Source of the DNA: Fodinibius salipaludis
GTDB lineage: Bacteria > Bacteroidota > Rhodothermia > Balneolales > Balneolaceae
Reading direction: 5' to 3'
DNA length: 64,000 nt
Assembly: GCF_002287075.1 (NCBI RefSeq)
Contig: NZ_NSKE01000001.1
Span: 528,795 to 592,794, forward strand
The notes beneath the pieces are model-generated. The model made no database searches. It was not told the DNA's origin and worked only from the letters and a program-made list of their open reading frames with translations. Position numbers and translations under genes: made by a program. Shown here in pieces: positions 18,547 through 26,568 of this stretch (within the stretch, counting starts at the first letter, position 1; every line of letters begins with the position of its first letter).

Positions 18547-19263
18547 CTACTCATACAGCTGCTGCAATAATTTTCGTTTGGTAACCGGAAAAATCGTCTC
18601 CCGAAATGGGAAATCCAGATCAGTGTTAAACGCAAAAGTTGCCGGGTTAGGTAAGTCCTTATTTTCATCGATGAGATTAAGTTTAATAGCATTTGGAGAC
18701 CGATAAGCTCCGTCCTGCTCTAATCCTTTCAGAAAAGCCGTTTTCAGTGATCGATATCTATCCTGTGAACTTTCAAAAACAGTGAGCTCATACTGGAAAA
18801 GTAACAATTTCGATTCCTCGTTATCAGGCACAAAAAAATATCCCTCATCCGTATAATTAGGAATAATACCGACTTCTTCGAGCTTGATTTCATCGTTCAC
18901 AAATTCATAAATCGTTTTACCCTCTTCGATTTTTGCTTTAATCAATGGTAATCCCCACTCAATTAGATCTTCAACTTTTGACAGATCGGATCCATCTACA
19001 AAAACAACTTCGTGCTCAATAACTTCATTTACAAAATCGATCTTTTTGATCCGTTTGGGAAACTCATCCCGCAAATCCCGAAGTCGACTTAATATATCAT
19101 CCAGGGTTGTATAAAGCTCTACCAGATGACTTAAGTGCGGATAAATCTTGTTCATCTGAAAATCATCAGAAATCGATTTGAGTCCCGCCAATATTTTGTA
19201 CTGCTGAGATTCAAAATCAGATTGAAGGTGTGTAAAAAGATCAAGATCGAGTGAATGAGCCAT
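18547..19263 (-). CDS. Conserved hypothetical protein
   Basis: 238 residues from ATG 19263. I do not recognise a family. The protein is soluble, acidic and mostly helical at the N-terminus (about 1-110, including a heptad-like stretch around LVELYTTLDDILSRLRDLRD). A second half of mixed beta and alpha holds YTDEGYFFVPDNEESKLLLF and a basic end (VTKRKLLQQL). No signal peptide or membrane segment is seen. It lies behind an acyl-CoA ligase on the same strand, 238 nt away, with an inverted-repeat pair in the gap. Codon use looks normal, so it is probably a real gene. Confidence 0.65.
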   Translation of the reverse strand: MAHSLDLDLFTHLQSDFESQQYKILAGLKSISDDFQMNKIYPHLSHLVELYTTLDDILSRLRDLRDEFPKRIKKIDFVNEVIEHEVVFVDGSDLSKVEDLIEWGLPLIKAKIEEGKTIYEFVNDEIKLEEVGIIPNYTDEGYFFVPDNEESKLLLFQYELTVFESSQDRYRSLKTAFLKGLEQDGAYRSPNAIKLNLIDENKDLPNPATFAFNTDLDFPFRETIFPVTKRKLLQQLYE

Positions 19264-19364
19264 AGTGACCTCCTGCCTTTGTACCGTAGTGAAGATGATA
19301 TCCTTTTTTCAACTTTAATTAATAACGAAGAGAGGAGCAAGTTTTATTGTTTAAACGGTGGCCA

Positions 19365-19500
19365 GGAGCTTGGGGCATCGGGCAGAGAGTAAAATCCTGG
19401 AATCGAAATTGACTCATAGCTTTCCTCTCTCTTAATTTAAATTTTAGAATATATTTATCGGTCACCCACACTCCACTCTCTATGCACCGTACCCCATGCC
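19365..19500. repeat. Separated inverted-repeat pair of GGGGCAT-type words
   Basis: GGAGCTTGGGGCATCGGGC with AGAGAGT (19365-19390) resembles the reverse complement of 19475-19500 (GGCATGGGGTACGGTGCATA with GAGAGT), allowing small gaps. The arms enclose 84 nt without a gene. The right arm ends 1 nt from the acyl-CoA ligase stop (19502-19504, minus). Weaker than the other pairs but placed the same way. Confidence 0.4.
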
Positions 19501-19501
19501 A

Positions 19502-21157
19502 TTATTCATCCCGAAACTGCACATCTTTCCACTGCTCGAAATGATGCGTTACTTTTCGTCGCTGATACTTTCCTGTAGAGGTCACCGGAATCTGATCCCC
19601 AAAAACAACAACCTTCGGGGACTTCGAAAATGGCAAATACTCTCTGCAATACTCCAGAATAGCTTCCTCATCTTCCTCTGCGCCTTCTTTAAGTTGGACA
19701 TAGGCGCCCACCTCTTCCCCATACCAATCATTTTCAAATCCGACGGCTATACCGGCTTGAACACCCGGCGCCTTATTAATCACCTCATCAATTTCGAGGG
19801 GGGCCAGATTTACTCCCCCCCGGATAATCAGTTCCTTTAACCGGCCGGTAATAAAAAAATACGGACGCCCTTCCTCATCATTAACATAGAATCCCTCATC
19901 TCCACTGCGAAACCAACCGTGTTTAAACGTCTTTTCGTTTGCTTCCCGGTTGTTATAATACTTCAACATCACATTTACCCCGCGGATTACAATTTCGCCG
20001 CGCTCCTCTTCTTCCAGCTCGTTACCATCTTCGTCGTGGATCGCCATCTCATTTGCCGGAATAGGTACCCCAATACTGGGATAGCCGTAATCAGCAATCC
20101 ACTTTTTGTGTTCTTCTTCGTCCAGATCGACAGGAAGAAAACATGAGTAGCAGGTCGTCTCCGAAAGTCCGTAACCATGGATGATTGGGATATCAAAGCG
20201 CTCTTCAAAGGTCGTTGCCACTTTGACGGTTAACGGCCCTGCCCCACAAATTATGTGCTTTAAGGTTGAGGTATCAGACGTCTCTTTTTCTGAATAATAA
20301 TTATTGAGATACTGCAGTAACGTAGGCACAACACTAACGATGTGAACCCCCTCTTCTTTAATAATGGGGAAAAAGCGACTGGTTCTAAACTTTTGATTGA
20401 GCACCGTGGATCCGCCCGCAAAAAATGGGGTCATCAAAGTAACTACGGTCCCATTGACATGATGGATGGGGAGCACGCACATCATTCGCGTTTGATTATC
20501 GATATTATGCCAATCAGCAATGCTCCGGGCATCTTCAAGTAAATTACGCTGACTTAGTGCTACTCCTTTGGGGGCACCTGTGGTGCCTGATGTAAAGACA
20601 ATCAGGGCTTCTGAATCATCCAATACATCATCAGGGAGTTCAAGATCTCCCTTTTCATGAGTGAAATTTTCAATCTCTCCTTCACAAACAATCCACTCCA
20701 CATTTTTCAAATACTTGTGGGATTCCAGAATCCCCCGAAATCGCTCCCGGTATTCGGTACGTACGAACGCCAGTTCCACTTCCCCGTTCTCCAAGATGTA
20801 GGCAATACGCTCATCATCTTCCCCCAAATTGATTGGCACAACCACTAATCCCAAGAGCCAGGCTGCAAAATATTGCACAACGGTATGCCAGTGATTATAT
20901 GAGATCGTAGCAATACGATCACCGTGACTTAGTCCATGGTTCTGCATTAACCGCGCGCAGTTTATTACATGCTGATAAAATACGGTATAACTAACCTCGG
21001 TCCGGTTCTCATTTTCATCAATGTAGGTCAAATAATTACCTTTATTATCCGAGCGTTGTTGTAACAACTCTGGGATATCATTAACAGGCAAAGGAGGTAA
21101 CTGTTCAGAAGTATTTCGCGCGTATTCAATTTTTTGCCGAAGTTCTTTAAAATCCAT
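19502..21157 (-). CDS. AMP-dependent acyl-CoA synthetase / ligase (class I adenylate-forming)
   Basis: 551 residues from ATG 21157, which has AGGTG about 5 nt upstream; a TTG 12 codons earlier is unlikely. Motifs: IVFTSGTTGAPKGVALSQ near 185, MCVLPIHHVNGTVV, GYGLSETTCYSC near 330, SGDEGFYVNDEEG and GRLKELIIRGGVNLAPLEID near 455, and the C-terminal catalytic Lys region VTSTGKYQRRKV. The enzyme joins a carboxylic acid to CoA through an acyl-adenylate. The substrate is unclear: the sequence is not the FadD15 type at 15646 nor a phenylacetate-CoA ligase of the PaaK type as far as I can tell. Confidence 0.88.
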   Translation of the reverse strand: MDFKELRQKIEYARNTSEQLPPLPVNDIPELLQQRSDNKGNYLTYIDENENRTEVSYTVFYQHVINCARLMQNHGLSHGDRIATISYNHWHTVVQYFAAWLLGLVVVPINLGEDDERIAYILENGEVELAFVRTEYRERFRGILESHKYLKNVEWIVCEGEIENFTHEKGDLELPDDVLDDSEALIVFTSGTTGAPKGVALSQRNLLEDARSIADWHNIDNQTRMMCVLPIHHVNGTVVTLMTPFFAGGSTVLNQKFRTSRFFPIIKEEGVHIVSVVPTLLQYLNNYYSEKETSDTSTLKHIICGAGPLTVKVATTFEERFDIPIIHGYGLSETTCYSCFLPVDLDEEEHKKWIADYGYPSIGVPIPANEMAIHDEDGNELEEEERGEIVIRGVNVMLKYYNNREANEKTFKHGWFRSGDEGFYVNDEEGRPYFFITGRLKELIIRGGVNLAPLEIDEVINKAPGVQAGIAVGFENDWYGEEVGAYVQLKEGAEEDEEAILEYCREYLPFSKSPKVVVFGDQIPVTSTGKYQRRKVTHHFEQWKDVQFRDE

Positions 21158-21295
21158 AAAGCACCTATTTATTCCCCATTGATCTGTGTTCAATTTTAGG
21201 TTTTGAAGGGCGGAAAGGCAAATGACTTCCCTATTTTGAACGAACTGTTGTAGAAACTATGTTTTTAAAATACACACGAAAGAATATCATTTTTC

Positions 21296-22102
21296 ATGAA
21301 AACGCTGAATAGTTTTCTCATTTTAATTATAGCAGCTGCCGGAATATGGCTTGCTTTCGACGATCCTGCCCCTTTGCCGACTGACAATTTACCATCACCA
21401 CAATTTAAAGATACTGTTGCAGCAGATACCGTAGAATGGGAACGACCTCGTTTTGATCAGCGAAAAAGTGAACGCCGCAAAATGGTCGAGCAAGGTATTG
21501 AAAACCGCGGTATTATAGATGACCAAAAAGTACTGGATGCCATGCGTCATGTGCCACGGCATTTTTTTGTGCCCAAAAACCATCAGGAATATGCCTACGA
21601 TAATCGTCCCCTGCCAATCGGTTATGACCAAACGATTTCTCAACCTTTAATTGTCGCCTACATGACCGACCTTCTGGATATTGAATCTGGTGAAAAAGTA
21701 CTGGAAATTGGCACGGGCAGCGGCTACCAGGCGGCGGTTTTATCTGAACTTACCCCACATGTTTATACCATAGAAATTGTAAAACCATTGGGAGATCAGG
21801 CAATCAAGCGATTTGAAATACTGGGATATGATACCATCCAAACCAAAATTGGTGATGGCTACAAGGGATGGCCCAAACATGCCCCCTTCGAGGCAATAAT
21901 TTTAACGGCGGCACCTGAAGATATCCCTCAGCCTTTAATTGATCAGCTGGCTCCTGAAGGGGTGTTAGTAGCGCCGGTTGGTAACGTCAACGAGAACCAG
22001 GTCTTAACAAAAATCACCAAAACAAAAGACGGTGAAATAACCAGAGAACAAAAAATGCCGGTTCGATTTGTTCCAATGACTGGCAAAAGTCAAAAACAGT
22101 AA
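21296..22102 (+). CDS. pcm: Protein-L-isoaspartate O-methyltransferase, exported or membrane-anchored form
   Basis: 268 residues. A hydrophobic N-terminus (about residues 4-22, LNSFLILIIAAAGIWLAF) indicates export or anchoring, unlike the cytoplasmic E. coli enzyme. The catalytic core is typical: VPRHFFVPKNHQEYAYDNRP near 87, GYDQTISQPLIVAYMT, and the SAM loop VLEIGTGSGYQAAVLSEL near 135. It repairs isoaspartyl residues by methylation using SAM. How SAM would reach a periplasmic enzyme is not explained by the sequence; such N-terminal anchors recur in this group. Confidence 0.9.
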   Translation: MKTLNSFLILIIAAAGIWLAFDDPAPLPTDNLPSPQFKDTVAADTVEWERPRFDQRKSERRKMVEQGIENRGIIDDQKVLDAMRHVPRHFFVPKNHQEYAYDNRPLPIGYDQTISQPLIVAYMTDLLDIESGEKVLEIGTGSGYQAAVLSELTPHVYTIEIVKPLGDQAIKRFEILGYDTIQTKIGDGYKGWPKHAPFEAIILTAAPEDIPQPLIDQLAPEGVLVAPVGNVNENQVLTKITKTKDGEITREQKMPVRFVPMTGKSQKQ

Positions 22103-22139
22103 TTCTTTTTCAATAGTATTCTATATCTTTCTTTGACCG

Positions 22140-23723
22140 TTACTTGGCAGGTTCCCAGGAACCGAAATGCGAGGGAGAATCTTTTTTATCAAACGTAAAT
22201 TCTAAAACTATACCTTCTCCCTGACCTTGTATCTGATTTAATTCAGTATTTAGCTGTTTAGTAAGTTTATTAATTAATGTTTCGTCCAGAGATCCAGAGC
22301 CTGCAATTTCAAATGGTGATGAAATGCCCTGAAATACAGTTTTAATACTCTCATCTCCTTCTTCTACAAGAATAGAAATTTTGGTAGTACCATTGGAATT
22401 ATTACCCTCATACCTACAAATAAGAGTCAACAGCTCATTAAGTAACAATCCATATGTTACGGCCTGATTGATCGTCAGTTTAAAAGGGGAGCAAAACAAT
22501 TTAATCCGGACATCATCTATCTCTCCAAAATTACCTTTTATCTGCTTTATCACGCTCTCTATATATACATCTACATTAACATCGGCAGCATCTTCGTGCT
22601 GGTAGGTCTGCTCATGTACTTTACCCATAGAATAAATACGGGAATGACTTTTTCGCAATTCATCTTCTACGAGCTTGTTTTCTGTATTTTGAAGCTGGAG
22701 CTCAATAAGTCCGGATACTAACTGCATATTATTTTTGACCCGATGATGGATTTCAGCTATCAGTGACCTTTTAATACGAACCTGTTCTTTTAACGCCTTA
22801 TTCCAGCTTTCTACCAATCGAATACCTCCCAATCCGGCAGCAAGCAAAATCACAATAGCAATCCAAGCAGTTAACTCAAACGTTTGTGAAGCACTTAAAA
22901 TCTCATTTGCAAGATCTGACGGTGTATTCCTTAATGCCTCTTCTATCCGCAGGGTTCCCAATTGTTCGGCAGAGAGTATAAAAATCACCAGTACGGTTAC
23001 TACGGATATAATAGCACTATACACCCATCCCAGTGAAATTTCAGGTCGTTCAGGGACATCAAAATATTTGTCCTTAAGACGCTCTATCCTATTGCCCACA
23101 ACAAAAAGAATGGGAGCATTAATAAAAACGAGCTGAAGAAAGGTGCCGGTCCACCAACTTTGCCAGGCAATAAGTGTCTCTTCAATTGTCAGACCATGAA
23201 CATGGCTCCATATCAAGGATCCCAGAGAAGAAGCCATCGACGCTACCAATGCAACACCTACAAAAAACGCAAAATGCGTAACACTGTTTAATGTGTAATT
23301 AAAATGAGTGCTGTAATATACAACTGCAAAAATCCCCATCCCTAAAACAACTGCTATACCAAATAGTATAGACCATTGCATGGGCATATTAAAAGCCAGC
23401 GCCACCATAAATGTAGAGAGATATGCAGGAATAAATCCCCATTCAAATCCCAACCAAAACAGTAATAAGTTTGATATTAATAGCGGGGGATAAAACAACA
23501 AAAACAACGAAATTGCTTGTCTCGTACTTGCCAGCGTATCCCAGTCTGACGGTATCCAGTAAATAACGGAGAGGAAACTAATAATAAATAAGACAAGCCA
23601 TAAGCCCAGTAGCAGCACTACCTTTTTACTAAACAACCCATACTCTTCCAGCAAATACCCTAACGGCAGCGGGCGCCAATACCCTCTATCTTGCCCCCTT
23701 GCACTCTTTTTTTCGTTCTTCAT
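22140..23723 (-). CDS. Membrane sensor kinase-like protein (HisKA_2 type) with degenerate ATPase domain
   Basis: 527 residues from ATG 23723 (a TTG six codons upstream is weaker). The N-terminal half holds about eight membrane helices, resembling a MASE1-type sensor, with a further helix near 290-310. The phosphoacceptor region is intact: AEIHHRVKNNMQLVSGLIEL near 320. The ATP-binding part is not: the N box reads LLLNELLTLICRYEGNN instead of NELVxNxxxHAF, no DNGxG is present (FQGISS in its place), and the G2 region reads GSLDETLI. The two related kinases at 50343 and 53497 keep all boxes. It may be a pseudokinase or a phosphotransfer partner. Confidence 0.8.
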   Translation of the reverse strand: MKNEKKSARGQDRGYWRPLPLGYLLEEYGLFSKKVVLLLGLWLVLFIISFLSVIYWIPSDWDTLASTRQAISLFLLFYPPLLISNLLLFWLGFEWGFIPAYLSTFMVALAFNMPMQWSILFGIAVVLGMGIFAVVYYSTHFNYTLNSVTHFAFFVGVALVASMASSLGSLIWSHVHGLTIEETLIAWQSWWTGTFLQLVFINAPILFVVGNRIERLKDKYFDVPERPEISLGWVYSAIISVVTVLVIFILSAEQLGTLRIEEALRNTPSDLANEILSASQTFELTAWIAIVILLAAGLGGIRLVESWNKALKEQVRIKRSLIAEIHHRVKNNMQLVSGLIELQLQNTENKLVEDELRKSHSRIYSMGKVHEQTYQHEDAADVNVDVYIESVIKQIKGNFGEIDDVRIKLFCSPFKLTINQAVTYGLLLNELLTLICRYEGNNSNGTTKISILVEEGDESIKTVFQGISSPFEIAGSGSLDETLINKLTKQLNTELNQIQGQGEGIVLEFTFDKKDSPSHFGSWEPAK

Positions 23724-24003
23724 CTTAATAATACGTTCCAATTTTTAGGGTTAGCCAAGTTCTGCCCCTCTTTTTAAACTCCTTTTGATTATTATATCCT
23801 CCTCAAAACATCTCTATCGAATTTGTCTTTGCATACGTAATAATCAGTCTATTTTGATTCTACTATAAGTTTTTATGAATACAAAAAATCAGCTCTCTAA
23901 TTAAAAAAAACTAATAATCAATACACCATTTGAAGCTTTTGACCATTGGAAATAATCGTTAGATTATTTTTCATCTTTTCTATTTCCATTAATATCATAA
24001 ATC

Positions 24004-24819
24004 ATGAAATATACGCGGTCAACGATCTTTATTTGTTTTCTCCTACTTCCTTTTCTGGGTTTTGCCCAAGAATCTTCAAGTAGTAATAAGGGAAATAATA
24101 TAGATCAGCTTTTGGAATTAGTCCCAATCCAACAAACTTTAAATGATATTCCAAAGGATCTGGAGCAACAATTCACACAAAATCCATTTGGTATATCCGC
24201 TTCAAAAAATGAGCAGCTAATAGAACTATTCAACGAAGCATATAACGCTGACTCTCTTTCCAAGATCGCTCACAAAAACTTTAAAGAGAACTTTGACCCC
24301 AGCTATTCCGACTCCGTTCTTAGCATCCTCGATTCAGAAGCAATCAAACCTATTCTAAATACTGAGGCCGATTTTTATACCGTTCAGGGCATCCGTAAGC
24401 AGATTGTCACAAAATATGAGCTGGAACAAGATGAACCGTCCCAAGAACGGATTTCTATTGTCAAAGACATTATTGATCAAAGGTCTACAAAAGAATCTGA
24501 AATAGAATCTCAAACTATCCTATTTCGCTCTTTGGTTATTGGTACTGATGCAATCAGCAGTAAGCTTAGCTTAAGTGAGACACAGATTGACGGTGTTCTC
24601 AACAATTTTAAGAACCGCCTGCAGATGCAGTTAGAAAATGAGTTAGTCAACAATTACTTGGTCATGTACCACGGACTGGAAGATGAACAACTCAAAAAAT
24701 ATGCTGATTTTTATGCTACCGAAGCGGGAACTGAATTTAAGGAATCCCTGAATGAAGCTATTCATACTGCTTTTCAGGAAGCTTCTGATCGATTTATCAC
24801 CAACGTTGAGTCGTTGTAA
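24004..24819 (+). CDS. Secreted protein with DUF2059-like C-terminus
   Basis: 271 residues. A signal peptide spans about residues 1-21 (FICFLLLPFLGFAQ). The mature protein is helical and charged; the C-terminal part (LEDEQLKKYADFYATEAGTE near 220) resembles DUF2059, which often ends secreted helical proteins of unknown role. The N-terminal half has no family I recognise. It lies 45 nt ahead of the subtilisin lipoprotein on the same strand and may be cotranscribed. An AATAATC/GATTATT hairpin at 23951-23968 lies in its leader. Confidence 0.65.
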   Translation: MKYTRSTIFICFLLLPFLGFAQESSSSNKGNNIDQLLELVPIQQTLNDIPKDLEQQFTQNPFGISASKNEQLIELFNEAYNADSLSKIAHKNFKENFDPSYSDSVLSILDSEAIKPILNTEADFYTVQGIRKQIVTKYELEQDEPSQERISIVKDIIDQRSTKESEIESQTILFRSLVIGTDAISSKLSLSETQIDGVLNNFKNRLQMQLENELVNNYLVMYHGLEDEQLKKYADFYATEAGTEFKESLNEAIHTAFQEASDRFITNVESL

Positions 24820-24864
24820 ATCAATATCACATTTAGTTGTAATCAATTTATACCCATTACCTAT

Positions 24865-26556
24865 ATGAAAAAGCGTTTTTTAATTATTCTGGCTTTTGCT
24901 GTTTCATTGTACAGCTGCTCTACAACACAACAAACAACGTCTGATGATGGAGTTACTGAACAATATGAGCAAGAAGAAGCTCCGGACTCTGTAAATTTTG
25001 AAACGATGCTGGAACCCCCTGAGGGATGGCACCATTGGGATGAGGAAGTTACTCGATTCCGCGGTATTAGCAGCGACAAAGCTTATTTTGAGTTACTGGC
25101 TGATAGATCCCCACAAAAAACAGTTACAGTTGCCGTTATAGACGGTGGAGTAGATACTGACCATGAAGATCTCGATGATATTATGTGGATCAATGAAGAT
25201 GAGGTTCCAAATAATGGCAAGGATGATGACAATAATGGCTATGTGGATGATGTAAATGGCTGGAATTTTATTGGCGGTGCGGACGGAGAAAATATAAATC
25301 ACGATACCTTTGAACTAACCCGTCTTTATCAAAAGCTGACAGAGAAATATGGGCAAATGAAATCATCTGCTTTAACGGACGAAGAAAGAGAAGAATATCT
25401 CTATTACCGGGAAATTAAATCGGATTATGAAGACAAAATCCGAGAGATCAATCAACAGTATAAAAATATTCAAAATATAGAACAGAGTAAGGCAGAAGCT
25501 GAAAATATTTTAAATAACCATTTTGCCGACTCGTCTTACTCCTATAAAGATCTCCAAAATCTACAGCCTACCAGCCAGGATCTTAACTTTGCCAAAAATG
25601 TAATGCTGTATGTGATGGAAAATGATATCGACTCTACACTTATTGCTGATCAGAAAAAACAGATTTACGAGTTTGCAAAATACGGTTACAATCCTGATTT
25701 CAATCCACGCGATATAGTGGGCGATGACTATGAAGATAAATCGGAGCGATATTACGGTAATAACGATGTAGCGGGTCCCGATCCTTCTCACGGAACACAT
25801 GTAGCCGGAATTATTGGAGCAGAACGCAATAATGGGGTTGGGATAAATGGTGTGGCAAACAATGTTGAAATTATGGCCATTCGCGCCGTGCCCAATGGCG
25901 ATGAGCGCGACAAAGACGTGGCCAACGCCATCCGCTATGCCGTAGATAACGGGGCGGATATCATCAATATGAGTTTTGGTAAAAGCTATTCTCCCCACAA
26001 GGAAGTTGTTGACAAAGCCGTGGCACAAGCCAACAAAAACAATGTACTGATGGTGCACGGAGCGGGTAACAGTGCTCAAAATACTGATACAACGGCAAAC
26101 TATCCCACTGACAAATATAGCAGTGCCATAAGTGATTCTGCTGCCACTCTTTGGCTTAGTGTGGGAGCCACAAGCTGGAAACCAAACCAGAAATTTGTCG
26201 CTAACTTCAGCAACTATGGCGACCAAACGGTTGACCTATTTGCTCCCGGAGTGGATATTTACTCCACCATGCCTGACAATGAATACAAGTTTCAGGAAGG
26301 AACCAGTATGGCATCGCCGGTTGTAGCGGGTGTTACTGCTCTTATTATGGCTTATTATCCGGAATTATCGGCCCAGCAAGTTCGGCAAGTTATTCTCGAA
26401 AACACCACTCAATATCCCGATCAGCAAGTAAATGTACCGAGCGAGGGAAATCCCGAGGAAGCCGAACAGACCGCCTTTGCAAAATTATCTGTTTCTGATG
26501 GTGTAGTAAATGTATATAAAGCCCTATGGGCAGCAGAGCAGATGAGTAAGAAATAA
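24865..26556 (+). CDS. Subtilisin-family (S8) serine protease lipoprotein with large insert
   Basis: 563 residues. A lipoprotein signal (AVSLYSC, Cys at 18) places it on an outer membrane leaflet or in the periplasm. The triad is complete: Asp in VAVIDGGVDTDHEDL (near 93), His in DPSHGTHVAGIIG (near 309) and Ser in GTSMASPVVAGV (near 481), with oxyanion Asn in MVHGAGNSAQNT. The gap between Asp and His is about 215 residues, far longer than the few dozen of subtilisin. It is filled by a helical, Glu/Lys-rich stretch (about 155-280). The insert may bind the envelope or regulate the protease. No pro-domain of the I9 type is visible. Confidence 0.92.
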   Translation: MKKRFLIILAFAVSLYSCSTTQQTTSDDGVTEQYEQEEAPDSVNFETMLEPPEGWHHWDEEVTRFRGISSDKAYFELLADRSPQKTVTVAVIDGGVDTDHEDLDDIMWINEDEVPNNGKDDDNNGYVDDVNGWNFIGGADGENINHDTFELTRLYQKLTEKYGQMKSSALTDEEREEYLYYREIKSDYEDKIREINQQYKNIQNIEQSKAEAENILNNHFADSSYSYKDLQNLQPTSQDLNFAKNVMLYVMENDIDSTLIADQKKQIYEFAKYGYNPDFNPRDIVGDDYEDKSERYYGNNDVAGPDPSHGTHVAGIIGAERNNGVGINGVANNVEIMAIRAVPNGDERDKDVANAIRYAVDNGADIINMSFGKSYSPHKEVVDKAVAQANKNNVLMVHGAGNSAQNTDTTANYPTDKYSSAISDSAATLWLSVGATSWKPNQKFVANFSNYGDQTVDLFAPGVDIYSTMPDNEYKFQEGTSMASPVVAGVTALIMAYYPELSAQQVRQVILENTTQYPDQQVNVPSEGNPEEAEQTAFAKLSVSDGVVNVYKALWAAEQMSKK

Positions 26557-26568
26557 TTATAAGAAAAG

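Noticed and set aside
25561..26226. 221-residue open frame antisense to the subtilisin gene
   Set aside because: Its composition is rich in Ile/Val/His as expected for a complement of a coding strand, it has no domain, and the sense gene is clear.
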